NCBI GenBank assembly: GCA_934670115.1
Contig: CAKUOV010000017.1
Span: 1-43,187, forward strand
Origin: an uncultured Eggerthellaceae bacterium
Lineage (GTDB): Bacteria > Actinomycetota > Coriobacteriia > Coriobacteriales > Eggerthellaceae
Length of the DNA stretch: 43,187 nucleotides
Direction: 5' to 3'
The notes below the pieces were generated by a model. It was not told the origin of the DNA. It ran no database searches and saw only the letters and a program-made list of their open reading frames with translations. The position numbers were made by a program, and so were the translations under genes. Positions 16,431 through 24,022 of the stretch are shown here, piece by piece. How positions within the stretch are numbered: position 1 is the first letter of the stretch; the number at the start of each line of letters is the position of its first letter.

Positions 16431-18005
16431 TTGACGCGACAAGCGAACATTCTGTCTTTCGACGACGCAAAACGGGGCAGCGCAGCGCGCGGCTCTGCTT
16501 CTGTGCGCGAAAACGGAAGAGTCGCCTCCCGCGATAATCGCCGGAACAACCAAAACTATCAGGCCGGACAGAGCAATCGTGCCTACAGCAGCTCAAATCA
16601 AGCGGGGCATTTTGACCGCTGGAGTCAGCAAGGCGGCCAGGGAAACAATTTCGCTTACGAGCCGAATCGTATGCCTTCCGCATCCCTTTCGGACTATGCG
16701 CACCCCCCACAGAGCAGCCGCTCTTTTGGCAGCTTTGGCGATACCAACAGCGCAAGCGCTGGCAGAACCATGCGCTCCACCAGCAGAAACAGTTCTTTTG
16801 AACGCGGTCGCAGTGTACGCGGAGAAAACAGCACCCGAAGCGGCAGCACAGGAAGCGCCCGCGCTTACCGCAGCACGAGCAGCAGCCGCAGCGAACGTGT
16901 GCCCTATGAAAATCGCACGTCAGGCAACCGTACTTCACATTCGACGCGCGACAATCGCTTCGCGTTCGACGACTTCGACACATTCGACAGCCTCGACGAC
17001 TTCGACAGCTTCGGCGATTTCGGCGCATCTGACACACGCAACCGTTCGCCCCGTGACGTGCGCGCAACGCGCACACAGAGTTCGCCGCGCTCCGCCATTC
17101 TCTCTTACGACGAGTTCCTTTCTGAAGAAGAGCAGGCGGAAGACGGAGACGCACAAGGCGGCGAAGCTTCGAAGAAAAACAAAACGCTCCTGCAGAAGCT
17201 TTCCGACAAAAAACAGAAGCGCGTCAAAGAAAAAGCAGGTAGGGCGTTTGACCGTCAATTCGGCGACGCCGCCTCGGCGGCCGCTGCCGCAAACGCAGGT
17301 CCGCGCGCGGCAGTGTACAAGGGAGAAATGGGGCCCTCTCAGCGCCGAGCTCAACGTATGCAGCCCAACGCGTCAATCTCACGCCAGGGCGGCTACCGTG
17401 CAGCCCACGCAGCGGGTCAGGAAAACACTGGCATCCTGGGCTGGATTGCAAACGCCGCAGGTGGCATAAGCAACGCTGTGACCAGCCGTTTCTTGGGAGA
17501 TTCCGCTGCCAAGAAAGCGGGATTGCATGCGCAAACAGGCGGCTTCTCCGCAAATGGTAGATCCGGGCGGGCGCAAAAACAGGGCGCATCGGGAAATCTG
17601 TTCTCGAAAATCACTGGTGCGCTTTTTGGCACGCGCCGTCGCGTGGCTGCGCTTTCCGTTGCCGCATGCCTGGTGATTGCGGGCGCGTTCATGTACCCGG
17701 CGGCAAAACAGTATTACACTGAAATGCGCCACTTGGACAAAGTAAACGCGGAGTATCAAGCGGTAACCGACCGCAACGCCGATCTTGCCGCTACGCGCGA
17801 TTACCTGCAGTCTGAAACCGGCATCGAGGAAATGGCGCACGAAAAATACGGTTGGGTGAACGAAGGCGAGCATTCCGTTTTGGTCTACGGCCTGCCCGAC
17901 GACGGCACCATGGCCGACACGAATCTCTACATCAAACGCGGCAGCGTATCTGCCCCTGAAACGTGGTATTCCGTGATTCTTGACCCCTTGTTCGGAGTTG
18001 AATAG
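16431..18005 (+). CDS. DivIC/FtsB-like septum formation protein with very long disordered N-terminus
   Basis: The C-terminal 125 residues match the DivIC/FtsB family. A TM helix (VAALSVAACLVIAGAFMY, residues about 404-422) leads into a coiled-coil (EYQAVTDRNADLAATRDYL). The signature GIEEMAHEKYGWVNEGE follows. FtsB/DivIC proteins sit in the divisome with FtsL and FtsQ/DivIB. The preceding 400 residues are Ser/Arg/Asn/Gly-rich and largely disordered, with acidic patches (repeated FDSLDDF-like text). I start at the TTG at 16431, with AAGGAG 8 nt upstream, giving MTRQANILSFDDAKRG and 524 aa. The ATG at 16410 lacks a ribosome site. The gene ends 3 bp before ppx, a known actinobacterial neighbourhood; the small gene often found between them is absent here. 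Confidence 0.87.
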   Translation: MTRQANILSFDDAKRGSAARGSASVRENGRVASRDNRRNNQNYQAGQSNRAYSSSNQAGHFDRWSQQGGQGNNFAYEPNRMPSASLSDYAHPPQSSRSFGSFGDTNSASAGRTMRSTSRNSSFERGRSVRGENSTRSGSTGSARAYRSTSSSRSERVPYENRTSGNRTSHSTRDNRFAFDDFDTFDSLDDFDSFGDFGASDTRNRSPRDVRATRTQSSPRSAILSYDEFLSEEEQAEDGDAQGGEASKKNKTLLQKLSDKKQKRVKEKAGRAFDRQFGDAASAAAAANAGPRAAVYKGEMGPSQRRAQRMQPNASISRQGGYRAAHAAGQENTGILGWIANAAGGISNAVTSRFLGDSAAKKAGLHAQTGGFSANGRSGRAQKQGASGNLFSKITGALFGTRRRVAALSVAACLVIAGAFMYPAAKQYYTEMRHLDKVNAEYQAVTDRNADLAATRDYLQSETGIEEMAHEKYGWVNEGEHSVLVYGLPDDGTMADTNLYIKRGSVSAPETWYSVILDPLFGVE

Positions 18006-18008
18006 CGC

Positions 18009-19094
18009 ATGGCCCGCTCCCTGAACAACGCCTGCGACCGCGCCGATGACCAGGCAGAATTCACACGATATGCCGCAATCGACATTGGAACGGTAACGTG
18101 CCGGCTTCTTGTTGGGGAAACAGACGGGCGTAGCGTGCGAACCTTGGCAAGGCGCGCTATCATCACAAATCTTGGCGAAAACGTAGATGCCACCGGCGTT
18201 CTTAAGCCCGAGGCAATGGAGCGCGTCTTTTGCGCCGTGCGCGGATTTTTGGACATTATCGCCCATTACGAAAACGCCAGTTCAAACGGCGAATCAGCCG
18301 GTAGCGCACATGCGACGGACGCAAGCATCAGAAACACTGGCACCGCAAGCGACAGAAGCAGCATGCGCATCATTGCCATGGCAACGTCCGCCGCCCGCGA
18401 CGCGAATAACGCCAATGAATTTGCCGCAGGATTGGCGGAAATGGGAATCACGCTTTCTGTTATCCCCGGCGAGAAAGAAGCGACCCTAAGCTTCATGGGC
18501 GCTTCAATGGATTTCGCAGGGCAGCCCATTATTGTGACCGACATCGGCGGCGGATCTACAGAAATTATCGCAGGAATCGCAGGTCAAAAGCCCGATTTTG
18601 CGCACTCGTTCAACATTGGATGCCGCCGCATGACGGAGCGCTTCCTTACGTGCGACCCCCTTGACAGTACCCAAGTTCAGGAAAGCCGTCAATGGGTGCG
18701 CGATGCTTTTGAACCATATTTCCAGAACATGCAGCAGCAGGGTTTTCACGCGGCGCACATTGTGTCGGTCGCGGGTACGGCCACAAGTATTGTATCCATG
18801 ATCGAGCGCATGGAAACATACGATTCCGAGCGCGTTCATGGTTACACCGTAACAAAAGAATGGCTCGACCAGGTGTTTTCTGAACTATCAGCCAAGACGC
18901 TCGACCAAAGAATGCATCGTGTGGGCTTGCAGCCTGAACGTGCAAGCGTCATCAATGCCGGGCTTATTATCCAGCAGGAAGTTTTACGCGCTGCTGGCGC
19001 CGATGCGTTTGTTGCCAGCGAATCGGATATCTTGCAAGGCATCATCCTTACCGCCGCCCGCGAAGATGCTGCAGCCAAGCAATATCCTGCGTAA
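18009..19094 (+). CDS. ppx: Ppx/GppA family exopolyphosphatase or pppGpp phosphatase
   Basis: A phosphatase of the actin-like ATPase superfamily acting on polyphosphate or pppGpp. The phosphate-1 motif AAIDIGTVTCRLLVGE starts near residue 22. The middle motifs are ATSAARDANNANEF and VIPGEKEATLSFMGA, and the phosphate-2 motif is VTDIGGGSTEII. A His-containing stretch VSVAGTATSIVSM follows. At 361 aa it represents only the Ppx_GppA core, without an HD domain. Residues about 88-118 form a Ser/Ala/Asn-rich insertion. It starts 3 bp after the DivIC-like stop with GGAG upstream, so the two are co-transcribed. Substrate preference cannot be told from sequence. Confidence 0.9.
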   Translation: MARSLNNACDRADDQAEFTRYAAIDIGTVTCRLLVGETDGRSVRTLARRAIITNLGENVDATGVLKPEAMERVFCAVRGFLDIIAHYENASSNGESAGSAHATDASIRNTGTASDRSSMRIIAMATSAARDANNANEFAAGLAEMGITLSVIPGEKEATLSFMGASMDFAGQPIIVTDIGGGSTEIIAGIAGQKPDFAHSFNIGCRRMTERFLTCDPLDSTQVQESRQWVRDAFEPYFQNMQQQGFHAAHIVSVAGTATSIVSMIERMETYDSERVHGYTVTKEWLDQVFSELSAKTLDQRMHRVGLQPERASVINAGLIIQQEVLRAAGADAFVASESDILQGIILTAAREDAAAKQYPA

Positions 19095-19152
19095 CGATAT
19101 TCGCCGCCAATTTATCCCCTGCTCTTAGCAAGTGCAGTAATTTATTTGAGCG

Positions 19153-19432
19153 AAATAGGAGATTTTTAATTTTTTTGCTAATTCCTCCTATTTTTGCTCT
19201 TGAAAAAACAGTCGTATAGGAGAATTTTCAATTATTTTTTGATTTCCTCCTATATATACGCTCAATTTTCAAGAAAAAGAGCCCTTCTAGAGGGTCATCC
19301 TGCCAAATAAGAGCATCTCTGTCATAAATAGATAGGAGGAATTTTAATTTTTTCTGAATTTCTCCTATTTTGATCAACATGTGTTTCAGAAAAATAGGAG
19401 GAAATGCAATTTTTTTATATTTCCTCCTATTT
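19153..19432. repeat. Array of four AT-rich 41-42 bp imperfect palindromes
   Basis: Units lie at 19153-19193, 19214-19255, 19330-19370 and 19392-19432, all in the same orientation. Each begins with a form of AAATAGGAG, has a T-rich centre (AATTTTTT-like), and ends with CTCCTATTT or a variant. Unit 4 has perfect 15-bp arms (19391-19405 and 19419-19433). Spacers are 20, 74 and 21 bp and unrelated at first sight. The array fills the gap between the convergent ppx and RluD-family genes and is far more AT-rich than its surroundings. Open frames across it have no ribosome site. I do not recognise the repeat family. Confidence 0.85.
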
Positions 19433-19581
19433 TCAGATTCAAGGAACATGCGAAAGAAGCAAAGGGCATTGCTCAGCGTGAGATAGCAGCGCAACAGAAA
19501 GGTTGAGCTACGGCAGAAGAGCATCAAGGGCAACGAAGAGCGCTCCTCTGGCATTTCCGCGAAACAGCGCAAAGCGCAAAA

Positions 19582-20517
19582 CTACACCAGCAACGCATCA
19601 AGAGCGGCAAGATCGTTGGGCAGAGGCGCCTCGAACGTCATAAGTTCCCCCGTAACCGGATGCTCCACCTGCAGAAACGCCGAATGAAGCGCCGGACGTG
19701 CAATCAGTTCCATGCTGCCGCCGTGATCGGCATCGCCTAAAAGCGGATGCCCGATATGACTCATGTGAATGCGAATCTGATGCGTGCGGCCCGTCTCCAG
19801 CTGTAAGCGGACACGCGCGACTGAATTTGTTGACAAAAGGTGGGGTAATTTGTCAACAATCGACTGGGATTCTACCCAATAATGGGTGCGTGCCGGCTTG
19901 CCGCCCTCGCGTACCGCCGCCGTTTGCCACGTGTGACCAATACAACCAATAGGCGCATCCACCATACCCGAATCTTCCGAAAACCCACCTTGGCAAAACG
20001 CAAGGTATTGACGGCAAAAGTCGCCTGTATGCAGGCGTTTTTGCAAAAAATCCTGCGCATGGGCGTTTTTTGCGAACACAATGAGCCCACTTGTCCCCCA
20101 GTCCAGGCGCTGCACGGGATGCAGCAAACACCGTTGGTTCGTGCTCTGAAAATAATGCATGAGAAAATTGCCCAGCGTGTCATCGACATGCTTGGGGCCA
20201 GGGTGCGTTGACACACCCGCAGGCTTATTGAGCACGATCAGATCGTCGTCTTCGAAAACGATATCAAGCGGTCCGGGCGTAGCAACAACCGATGACCCCG
20301 CCAGCGCATCATCGGTGTCCCCTACTGCAATGCTAAGCACTTGACCTGCGCGAACACGATCAATCGTAAAAACACGCTTATCGTCAAGCATAATGCCGTT
20401 TTCCCGGAACTTTGCAGCACGAATACCCTGTCTGCCCATATGCAGACGTTCGCGCAAAATCGCCTGAACCTGGCGGCCATCGTCGGCAGGTTCAATCGTA
20501 TAAGAAAGGCGCCTCAT
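19582..20517 (-). CDS. RluD-family rRNA pseudouridine synthase carrying an in-frame palindromic repeat
   Basis: This enzyme isomerises uridine to pseudouridine in rRNA. In its 311 aa the catalytic Asp139 lies in HPVQRLDWGTSGLIVF. VLNKPAGVSTHPGP precedes it and LETGRTHQIRIHMSHIGHPL follows. The N-terminal 65 residues resemble the S4-type region of RluC/RluD proteins. Between THYW (211-214) and LETGRTHQ there are 26 residues; in E. coli RluD, as I remember it, there are 15. The excess of 11 residues coincides with I220-N231 (IVDKLPHLLSTN), encoded by a 33-bp palindromic element found twice elsewhere in the window. The frame is kept, so the protein is probably functional. AGAGGG precedes the ATG at 20517. 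The exact rRNA target is unknown. Confidence 0.92.
   Translation of the reverse strand: MRRLSYTIEPADDGRQVQAILRERLHMGRQGIRAAKFRENGIMLDDKRVFTIDRVRAGQVLSIAVGDTDDALAGSSVVATPGPLDIVFEDDDLIVLNKPAGVSTHPGPKHVDDTLGNFLMHYFQSTNQRCLLHPVQRLDWGTSGLIVFAKNAHAQDFLQKRLHTGDFCRQYLAFCQGGFSEDSGMVDAPIGCIGHTWQTAAVREGGKPARTHYWVESQSIVDKLPHLLSTNSVARVRLQLETGRTHQIRIHMSHIGHPLLGDADHGGSMELIARPALHSAFLQVEHPVTGELMTFEAPLPNDLAALDALLV
19825..19859 (+). repeat. Palindromic element copy A, inside the RluD-family gene
   Basis: TTGTTGACAAA (19827-19837) and TTTGTCAACAA (19849-19859) form a perfect 11-bp stem around AGGTGGGGTAA. Including two flanking bases, 35 bp are identical to the reverse complement of copy B (38746-38780). CGACTG occurs on both sides (19818-19823 and 19861-19866). 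Confidence 0.9.
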
Positions 20518-20583
20518 TAATACGCCCTCTGCAAATATATGCCGTTTAACAGGGATAACACCGAGTAGCAGACGACAAGCACG

Positions 20584-20967
20584 CTACTTGCCCGTCACTT
20601 TTTTGATGTAAGCTTTCCAGTTCTTGAACGACTCGTCGCTAATGGCATGCTCCATCTTGCACGCTTCATCCTCGGCACGCTCGGCTGGAATTCCCAAGAC
20701 CTCTGTTAAGAAAACCGTAAGCAGATGATGACGCTCAAGCACCGCCTGCCCGTACTCGTAGCCTTCCTCGGTGAGCGTGATATCGCCGTAAAAAGGCTGG
20801 TCAAGCATACCACGCGCCTTAAGCGTAGCAACCGCCTTATTCACCGATGCCTTGGAAACATCCAACTCACGCGCCACGTCAACCGAACGCACCGTCTGTT
20901 CCGTAGTACCGCCCAACATAACAATAGCCTCAAGGTAATCCTCGATTGACATGGACATCTTTTCCAT
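20584..20967 (-). CDS. DtxR-family metal-dependent transcriptional regulator
   Basis: The 127-aa repressor has an N-terminal winged helix (VRSVDVARELDVSKASVNKA, TLTEEGYEYG) and a dimerisation/metal domain. Candidate ligands match the DtxR primary site pattern: H80 or H81 (ERHHLL), and C103, E106 and H107 (EACKMEH). Cys in that place points to iron sensing rather than manganese. The C-terminal SH3-like domain of DtxR/IdeR is absent, as in shorter members. The ATG at 20967 is preceded by GGGGGAA; longer in-frame starts are unsupported. The nearby feo genes carry matching dyads at their promoters, so it probably represses iron uptake when iron is plentiful. This link is inferred. Confidence 0.9.
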   Translation of the reverse strand: MEKMSMSIEDYLEAIVMLGGTTEQTVRSVDVARELDVSKASVNKAVATLKARGMLDQPFYGDITLTEEGYEYGQAVLERHHLLTVFLTEVLGIPAERAEDEACKMEHAISDESFKNWKAYIKKVTGK

Positions 20968-21114
20968 GAATATTCCCCCTATTGCAACACAACCGTCCGC
21001 GCCCGCAACGCGTCGTGTGCTACCAGCACAATCGCAAACGCCAAAGCGACCCAAATATTAATCGTTGCAAACATTCTACACCACTTGCGATAGGCGCGCC
21101 TGTCCTCTTTCGGT

Positions 21115-21369
21115 TTACCGCCAACCCTTTTCTATCAAATCGATCAAATCTTGGTGCGAATGGATGTCCGATTTCGCGTATATATGCTTGACGTGCGCTT
21201 TTACTGTGTTGCGAGAAACAACAAGCTGCTCTTGAATATACGTGCGGTCGCGTCCGCGCGCCAACATCTGGAACACCTCAAGCTCGCGCGGCGTGAGCCC
21301 GTACTGGTTGGCAATCGCATGGCAACGTTCGTCGAAGGTAGCTTTCGGCGCAGCAGGTGCCGTCGGGGG
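21115..21369 (-). pseudogene. Remnant of a LuxR-type regulator (C-terminal HTH only)
   Basis: Read on the minus strand, this frame encodes a full LuxR-type HTH with no start codon. It reads YGLTPRELEVFQMLARG, then RTYIQEQLVVSRNTVKAHVK, then HIYAKSDIHSHQDLIDLI, and ends at TAA at 21115-21117. A Pro/Ala linker precedes it and a TGA (21370-21372) closes the frame upstream. LuxR-type regulators in Eggerthellaceae usually carry a large membrane domain N-terminal to this HTH, which is missing here. It is a truncated gene, not a working regulator. Confidence 0.8.
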
Positions 21370-21396
21370 TCATTGGGTAATCGTCGGACACCCACT

Positions 21397-21603
21397 TCAT
21401 GGCCACACCCAGATGCTAGCACCTGCCACCACAATCACCGCAGCCACCACGCCAGCAACAATCCAGCCGCGCTTCACTTTGCGCTTCGGCGAGGGTTTTC
21501 CAGACAGGGAATCGCTTTGCGCAGGGGCTGTTTCTTGCGCGTCGATCGATGCTTGAGCTTCGGCTGCTTCTTGCATTTCAGCCGCATTTTGCTCTTCAGT
21601 CAT
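21397..21603 (-). pseudogene. Truncated single-TM membrane-anchor protein (N-terminus only)
   Basis: The 68-aa frame has an excellent ribosome site (AGGAGGAGG) before the ATG at 21603. It encodes an acidic, Ala/Glu/Gln-rich N-terminus, a basic patch (PSPKRKVKRGW) and one TM helix (IVAGVVAAVIVVAGASIWVW), then stops at once after one Pro. A helix ending in WVW with almost nothing behind it looks like the anchor of a multihaem cytochrome c or similar exported redox protein that has lost its body. It is in the same frame as the LuxR remnant, separated by two stop codons. The cytochrome identity is inference; a genuine small membrane protein is the alternative. Confidence 0.5.
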
Positions 21604-21912
21604 TCGTTCCTCCTCCTTTTCCTTTCCGATAGGTTTTCGGGACGATTGCGCCCCGCATCGTTAACCGCATAATGCGCCCCTACGTGCGTGCGCGCCTAGT
21701 ACCCCCGTGGGGTAATCTTTTGTTTTCGCAGGTCAAATTATTGTTGGAAGCGAGGATGATATTGATGAAGGTATACTACGAGAAGGCTGTTTCCAGTGGC
21801 TTTTCTTGCATTGAAGGCCGCCGAGCCTCACTTTTTGCCGCCCACTGCTGGCTCAAAACCAATAGAGACAAGAAGGCCTCGCAAGAAGAAAACGCGAGCA
21901 AAAACAAAAAAC

Positions 21913-21945
21913 GCGGAAGCTCTGAGAGAGGGATCGAGCTTCCGC
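21913..21945 (-). terminator. Orphan terminator-like hairpin
   Basis: GCGGAAGCTC (21913-21922) pairs perfectly with GAGCTTCCGC (21936-21945). On the minus strand it is followed by TTTTTTGTTTTTG, a strong U-tract. No intact minus-strand gene lies upstream of it, so it may be the end of a lost gene or of a small RNA. Confidence 0.6.
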
Positions 21946-21954
21946 TTATCTTTT

Positions 21955-22014
21955 GCAGTGGATGAAGAGGAGAGAGAAGAGAGAGGAGGTTTGCAAAGAG
22001 ACTCTTTCCACTGC
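21955..22014. other. Long-range hairpin with purine-rich loop
   Basis: GCAGTGGA (21955-21962) pairs with TCCACTGC (22007-22014), and further inner pairing extends it (GAAGAG with CTCTTT). The loop is almost pure A/G and includes AGGAGG. It could belong to a structured RNA; no known family is recognised. Confidence 0.4.
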
Positions 22015-22044
22015 CCCGGTTAGCATTTTCGCCAACTGCTTTGT

Positions 22045-22064
22045 TTGTTAACCTTGGTTAACAA
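22045..22064. promoter_or_regulatory. Orphan DtxR-type dyad
   Basis: TTGTTAACC and GGTTAACAA form a perfect 9-bp inverted repeat around TT. The core fits GTTMACC-N3-GYTAACA, shared with the feoA and feoB upstream sites. It stands about 380 bp before the HIT gene with no adjacent gene to regulate. Confidence 0.5.
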
Positions 22065-22445
22065 TGAGCATAATACCGTATTTCTCGCGCAGTGCAAGAG
22101 CTTTTTCGAAAAAAGTTTCCCTTTTCTTACTTTTTCACGACAAGCGGATTTTGCACCGCTACAGCTTTCGCTCCCACGTGCGGCCGCACCTGCGTCCGTC
22201 GTGCGCCCGCGTGGCTGCTTCGCGCCCTTAACCTAACGCTGCACCCGCCCGACGCCGCACCCAGGCGCGCACGTCTGCGTTCGCTATGGACCGTCCAGCT
22301 TAGGCGCCTTGCTCACACGTCTCGCCGCCCGCCTTCTCCTTCGCAGTTTTCTTACACTTTATTCCTTTTATTCCTTTCGCAACACTCCCCGCGCCAACCA
22401 GGCGTAAAATAACCAGCAATAATCGACCAAAAGATAGGAGTTGTC

Positions 22446-22814
22446 ATGGACGATTGCTTGTTCTGCAAACTGATTGCACGCGAAATTCCCACGAACATCG
22501 TGTACGAAGACGACGATTTCTTCGCATTCGACGACATTGAGCCCGAGTGCCCCATCCACACGCTGGTCGTGCCGAAGAAGCACTACACCAACCTGCAAGA
22601 TGACGTTCCCGAGGAACTTTTGGGCAAGCTGTGGAAGGTTGTGCCCGAAGTCGCAAGGATCAAGGGCGTGGGTGAATCCGGCTATCGCTCCGTTATCAAC
22701 ACCGGTCCCGACTCTGCCGCAACGCAACCTCACCTGCATGTTCACATTCTGGGCGGCGTGAAACTGGGTCGCTTCACATTCGAGGGCTCTCAGCGCCTGG
22801 AGGGCAACGAGTAA
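22446..22814 (+). CDS. HIT-family nucleotide-binding hydrolase
   Basis: A histidine-triad protein of the Hint/PKCI branch, which cleaves phosphoramidate or adenylyl bonds on nucleotides. The N-terminal CLFCKLIAREIP, the middle ECPIHTLVVPKKHY, and the triad HLHVHILGG near the C-terminus are all present. At 122 aa it is slightly longer than usual, with a short tail. AGGAG precedes the ATG at 22446. It is followed after a 187-bp gap by the DIP1984-like gene on the same strand. The physiological substrate is unknown. Confidence 0.95.
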   Translation: MDDCLFCKLIAREIPTNIVYEDDDFFAFDDIEPECPIHTLVVPKKHYTNLQDDVPEELLGKLWKVVPEVARIKGVGESGYRSVINTGPDSAATQPHLHVHILGGVKLGRFTFEGSQRLEGNE

Positions 22815-23001
22815 CAGCTGACGCCTTGTGCGCTGCATGCGCCGACTCGCATGTTAAATGGGCTCCGCCGCAAGCGCCCGCACGCGCCGAACAAATCGTG
22901 CGCAAGCGCTTGCGCGAGCTCGATGCTTAGGCGAACAACGCCTGAATCAGCGCCCAAACAGTACGCCAGCATTTGCCGGCAAACGGCAGAAAGGGGATTT
23001 C

Positions 23002-23454
23002 ATGAAACTTGCCACAGCGCTCGCAGAGCGCGCTGACCTGCAAAGACGCATTGCCGAGCTTTCCAGCCGCCTGGCAAACAACGCTAGAGCGCAAGAAGGC
23101 GAAGCGCCCGCCGAAGATCCCGCCGACCTCATCCAAGAGCTCAATGATTGCATTGCACGCTTGGAAAAACTCATGTCCCGTATTAACATGACCAACAGTC
23201 AAACGATCTGCGATGGCGCAACCATCACCGAAATGCTGGCTAAACGCGATGCCTTGGGCCTGAAAGTCAAAGTCATGCGTGAGTTTCTAAACGAAGCGAG
23301 TCATCTTACCGACCGCTACTCTCGCAGCGAAATCAAAGTAGTTTCAACGGTGAAGGTGCCCGAACTGCGCCGAGAACTGGACACTTACGCCAAAGAGCTG
23401 CGAGCCTTAGACGAAAAGCTCCAAGAGCTCAACTGGACCACGGAGCTTGCATAA
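23002..23454 (+). CDS. DIP1984-family protein
   Basis: The 150-aa helical, coiled-coil-prone cytoplasmic protein matches the DIP1984 family: MKLATALAERADLQRRI, EAPAEDPADLIQELN, RINMTNSQT, DRYSRSEIK and the ending LQELNWTTEL. Members are sometimes annotated as septicolysin, without proof of function that I know of. AAAGGGG precedes the ATG at 23002; an open extension upstream to 22858 has no ribosome site. Its role is unknown. Confidence 0.88.
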   Translation: MKLATALAERADLQRRIAELSSRLANNARAQEGEAPAEDPADLIQELNDCIARLEKLMSRINMTNSQTICDGATITEMLAKRDALGLKVKVMREFLNEASHLTDRYSRSEIKVVSTVKVPELRRELDTYAKELRALDEKLQELNWTTELA

Positions 23455-23931
23455 CAGCAGGCAGTGCAGAAAACGCAGCAAAAGACGATTGGTAGCCTGT
23501 TCGGGCGAATGCGATCTCGGCGGCAGAGAACGGAGCCGCACCACTGTAGCGCCTATCGGGCGGGCGCCTGGCCTCAGAACCAAGCCTCACAGAGCACGCC
23601 CAGCAACGTAACATGCGCACAGTTATTTCGCACAACTCACTACCCAGCATTGACGAACAGGCGAGGGCGGGGTTCGGGGATCCACCTTTTGCTGCAAGAC
23701 AAAACACCCACGCGCGACCGCGTATCCGCGCGACACGCCTCCCGCAGCGCGCCCCGCGGCGCATGCCTTCGCCGCCGTTTCCTGCGCCTCGCCACATCCA
23801 CAGCGGAAGTCTGCCGCATCCCTTCCTTTCTCGCCGCAACCTACGCGCACCACGCCCCCTTCGCCGCACGGCGCACCCTTTCCCTTCCACCTGTTGATGT
23901 TAATGTTATTGAACTTTTTTCATTCCAAGTA
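23455..23931. other. Gene-free intergenic region upstream of feoA
   Basis: About 480 bp of mostly GC-rich sequence hold no convincing gene. Open frames on both strands give Arg/Pro- or Arg/Gly-rich products with no ribosome site. It ends with an AT-rich stretch leading into the feoA promoter. Confidence 0.5.
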
Positions 23932-23960
23932 TTGACGTAGGAGTTCACCACCGCTAACAT
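23932..23960 (+). promoter_or_regulatory. feoA promoter
   Basis: TTGACG (23932-23937), a 17-bp spacer and TAACAT (23955-23960) form a good housekeeping-type promoter. The -10 element is embedded in the first DtxR-type dyad. Confidence 0.65.
23943..23959. promoter_or_regulatory. Predicted DtxR-type operator 1 of feoA
   Basis: GTTCACC-ACC-GCTAACA overlaps the spacer and -10 box, ideally placed to block RNA polymerase. It shares the consensus GTTMACC-N3-GYTAACA with three other sites in the window. Confidence 0.6.
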
Positions 23961-23966
23961 CTGTTT

Positions 23967-23983
23967 GTTCACCAAAGCTAACA
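23967..23983. promoter_or_regulatory. Predicted DtxR-type operator 2 of feoA
   Basis: GTTCACC-AAA-GCTAACA lies 24 bp (start to start) after operator 1, covering the likely transcription start. Tandem spacing suggests cooperative binding. Confidence 0.6.
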
Positions 23984-24022
23984 CGCTTTGTTTAGAAGAA
24001 GCAAAGGGAAACGAGGATCATC

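Larger units (their letters stand above)
21604..22445. other. 842-bp region without a convincing gene, rich in hairpins
   Basis: The stretch holds two hairpins (21913-21945, 21955-22014) and one operator-like dyad (22045-22064). Otherwise the sequence looks decayed. An open frame at 21672-21965 runs straight through the first hairpin and has an unnatural composition. The interval 22070-22430 contains GC-rich words but no ribosome site paired with a plausible frame until the HIT gene. Confidence 0.5.

Noticed and set aside
19153..19432. CRISPR-like array
   Set aside because: Repeats are imperfect and AT-palindromic, spacers vary from 20 to 74 bp, there are only four units, and no cas gene is nearby.
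19228..19572. Open frame of 114 codons across the palindrome array
   Set aside because: It translates the repeat stems, has no ribosome site, and is interrupted in logic by each hairpin.
21701..21720. Fourth copy of the palindromic element (GTGGGGTAAT)
   Set aside because: Only 10 bases of the loop match and both arms are missing; this could be chance.
21672..21965. Possible 97-codon gene on the plus strand
   Set aside because: It runs through a perfect terminator-like hairpin, has Lys/Ser/Glu-rich low-complexity content in its second half, and only a weak ribosome site at an internal ATG. I cannot exclude a small protein but do not support one.
23429..23890. Open frame of 153 codons on the minus strand before feoA
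   Set aside because: It is Arg/Gly-rich without a ribosome site or recognisable motif.
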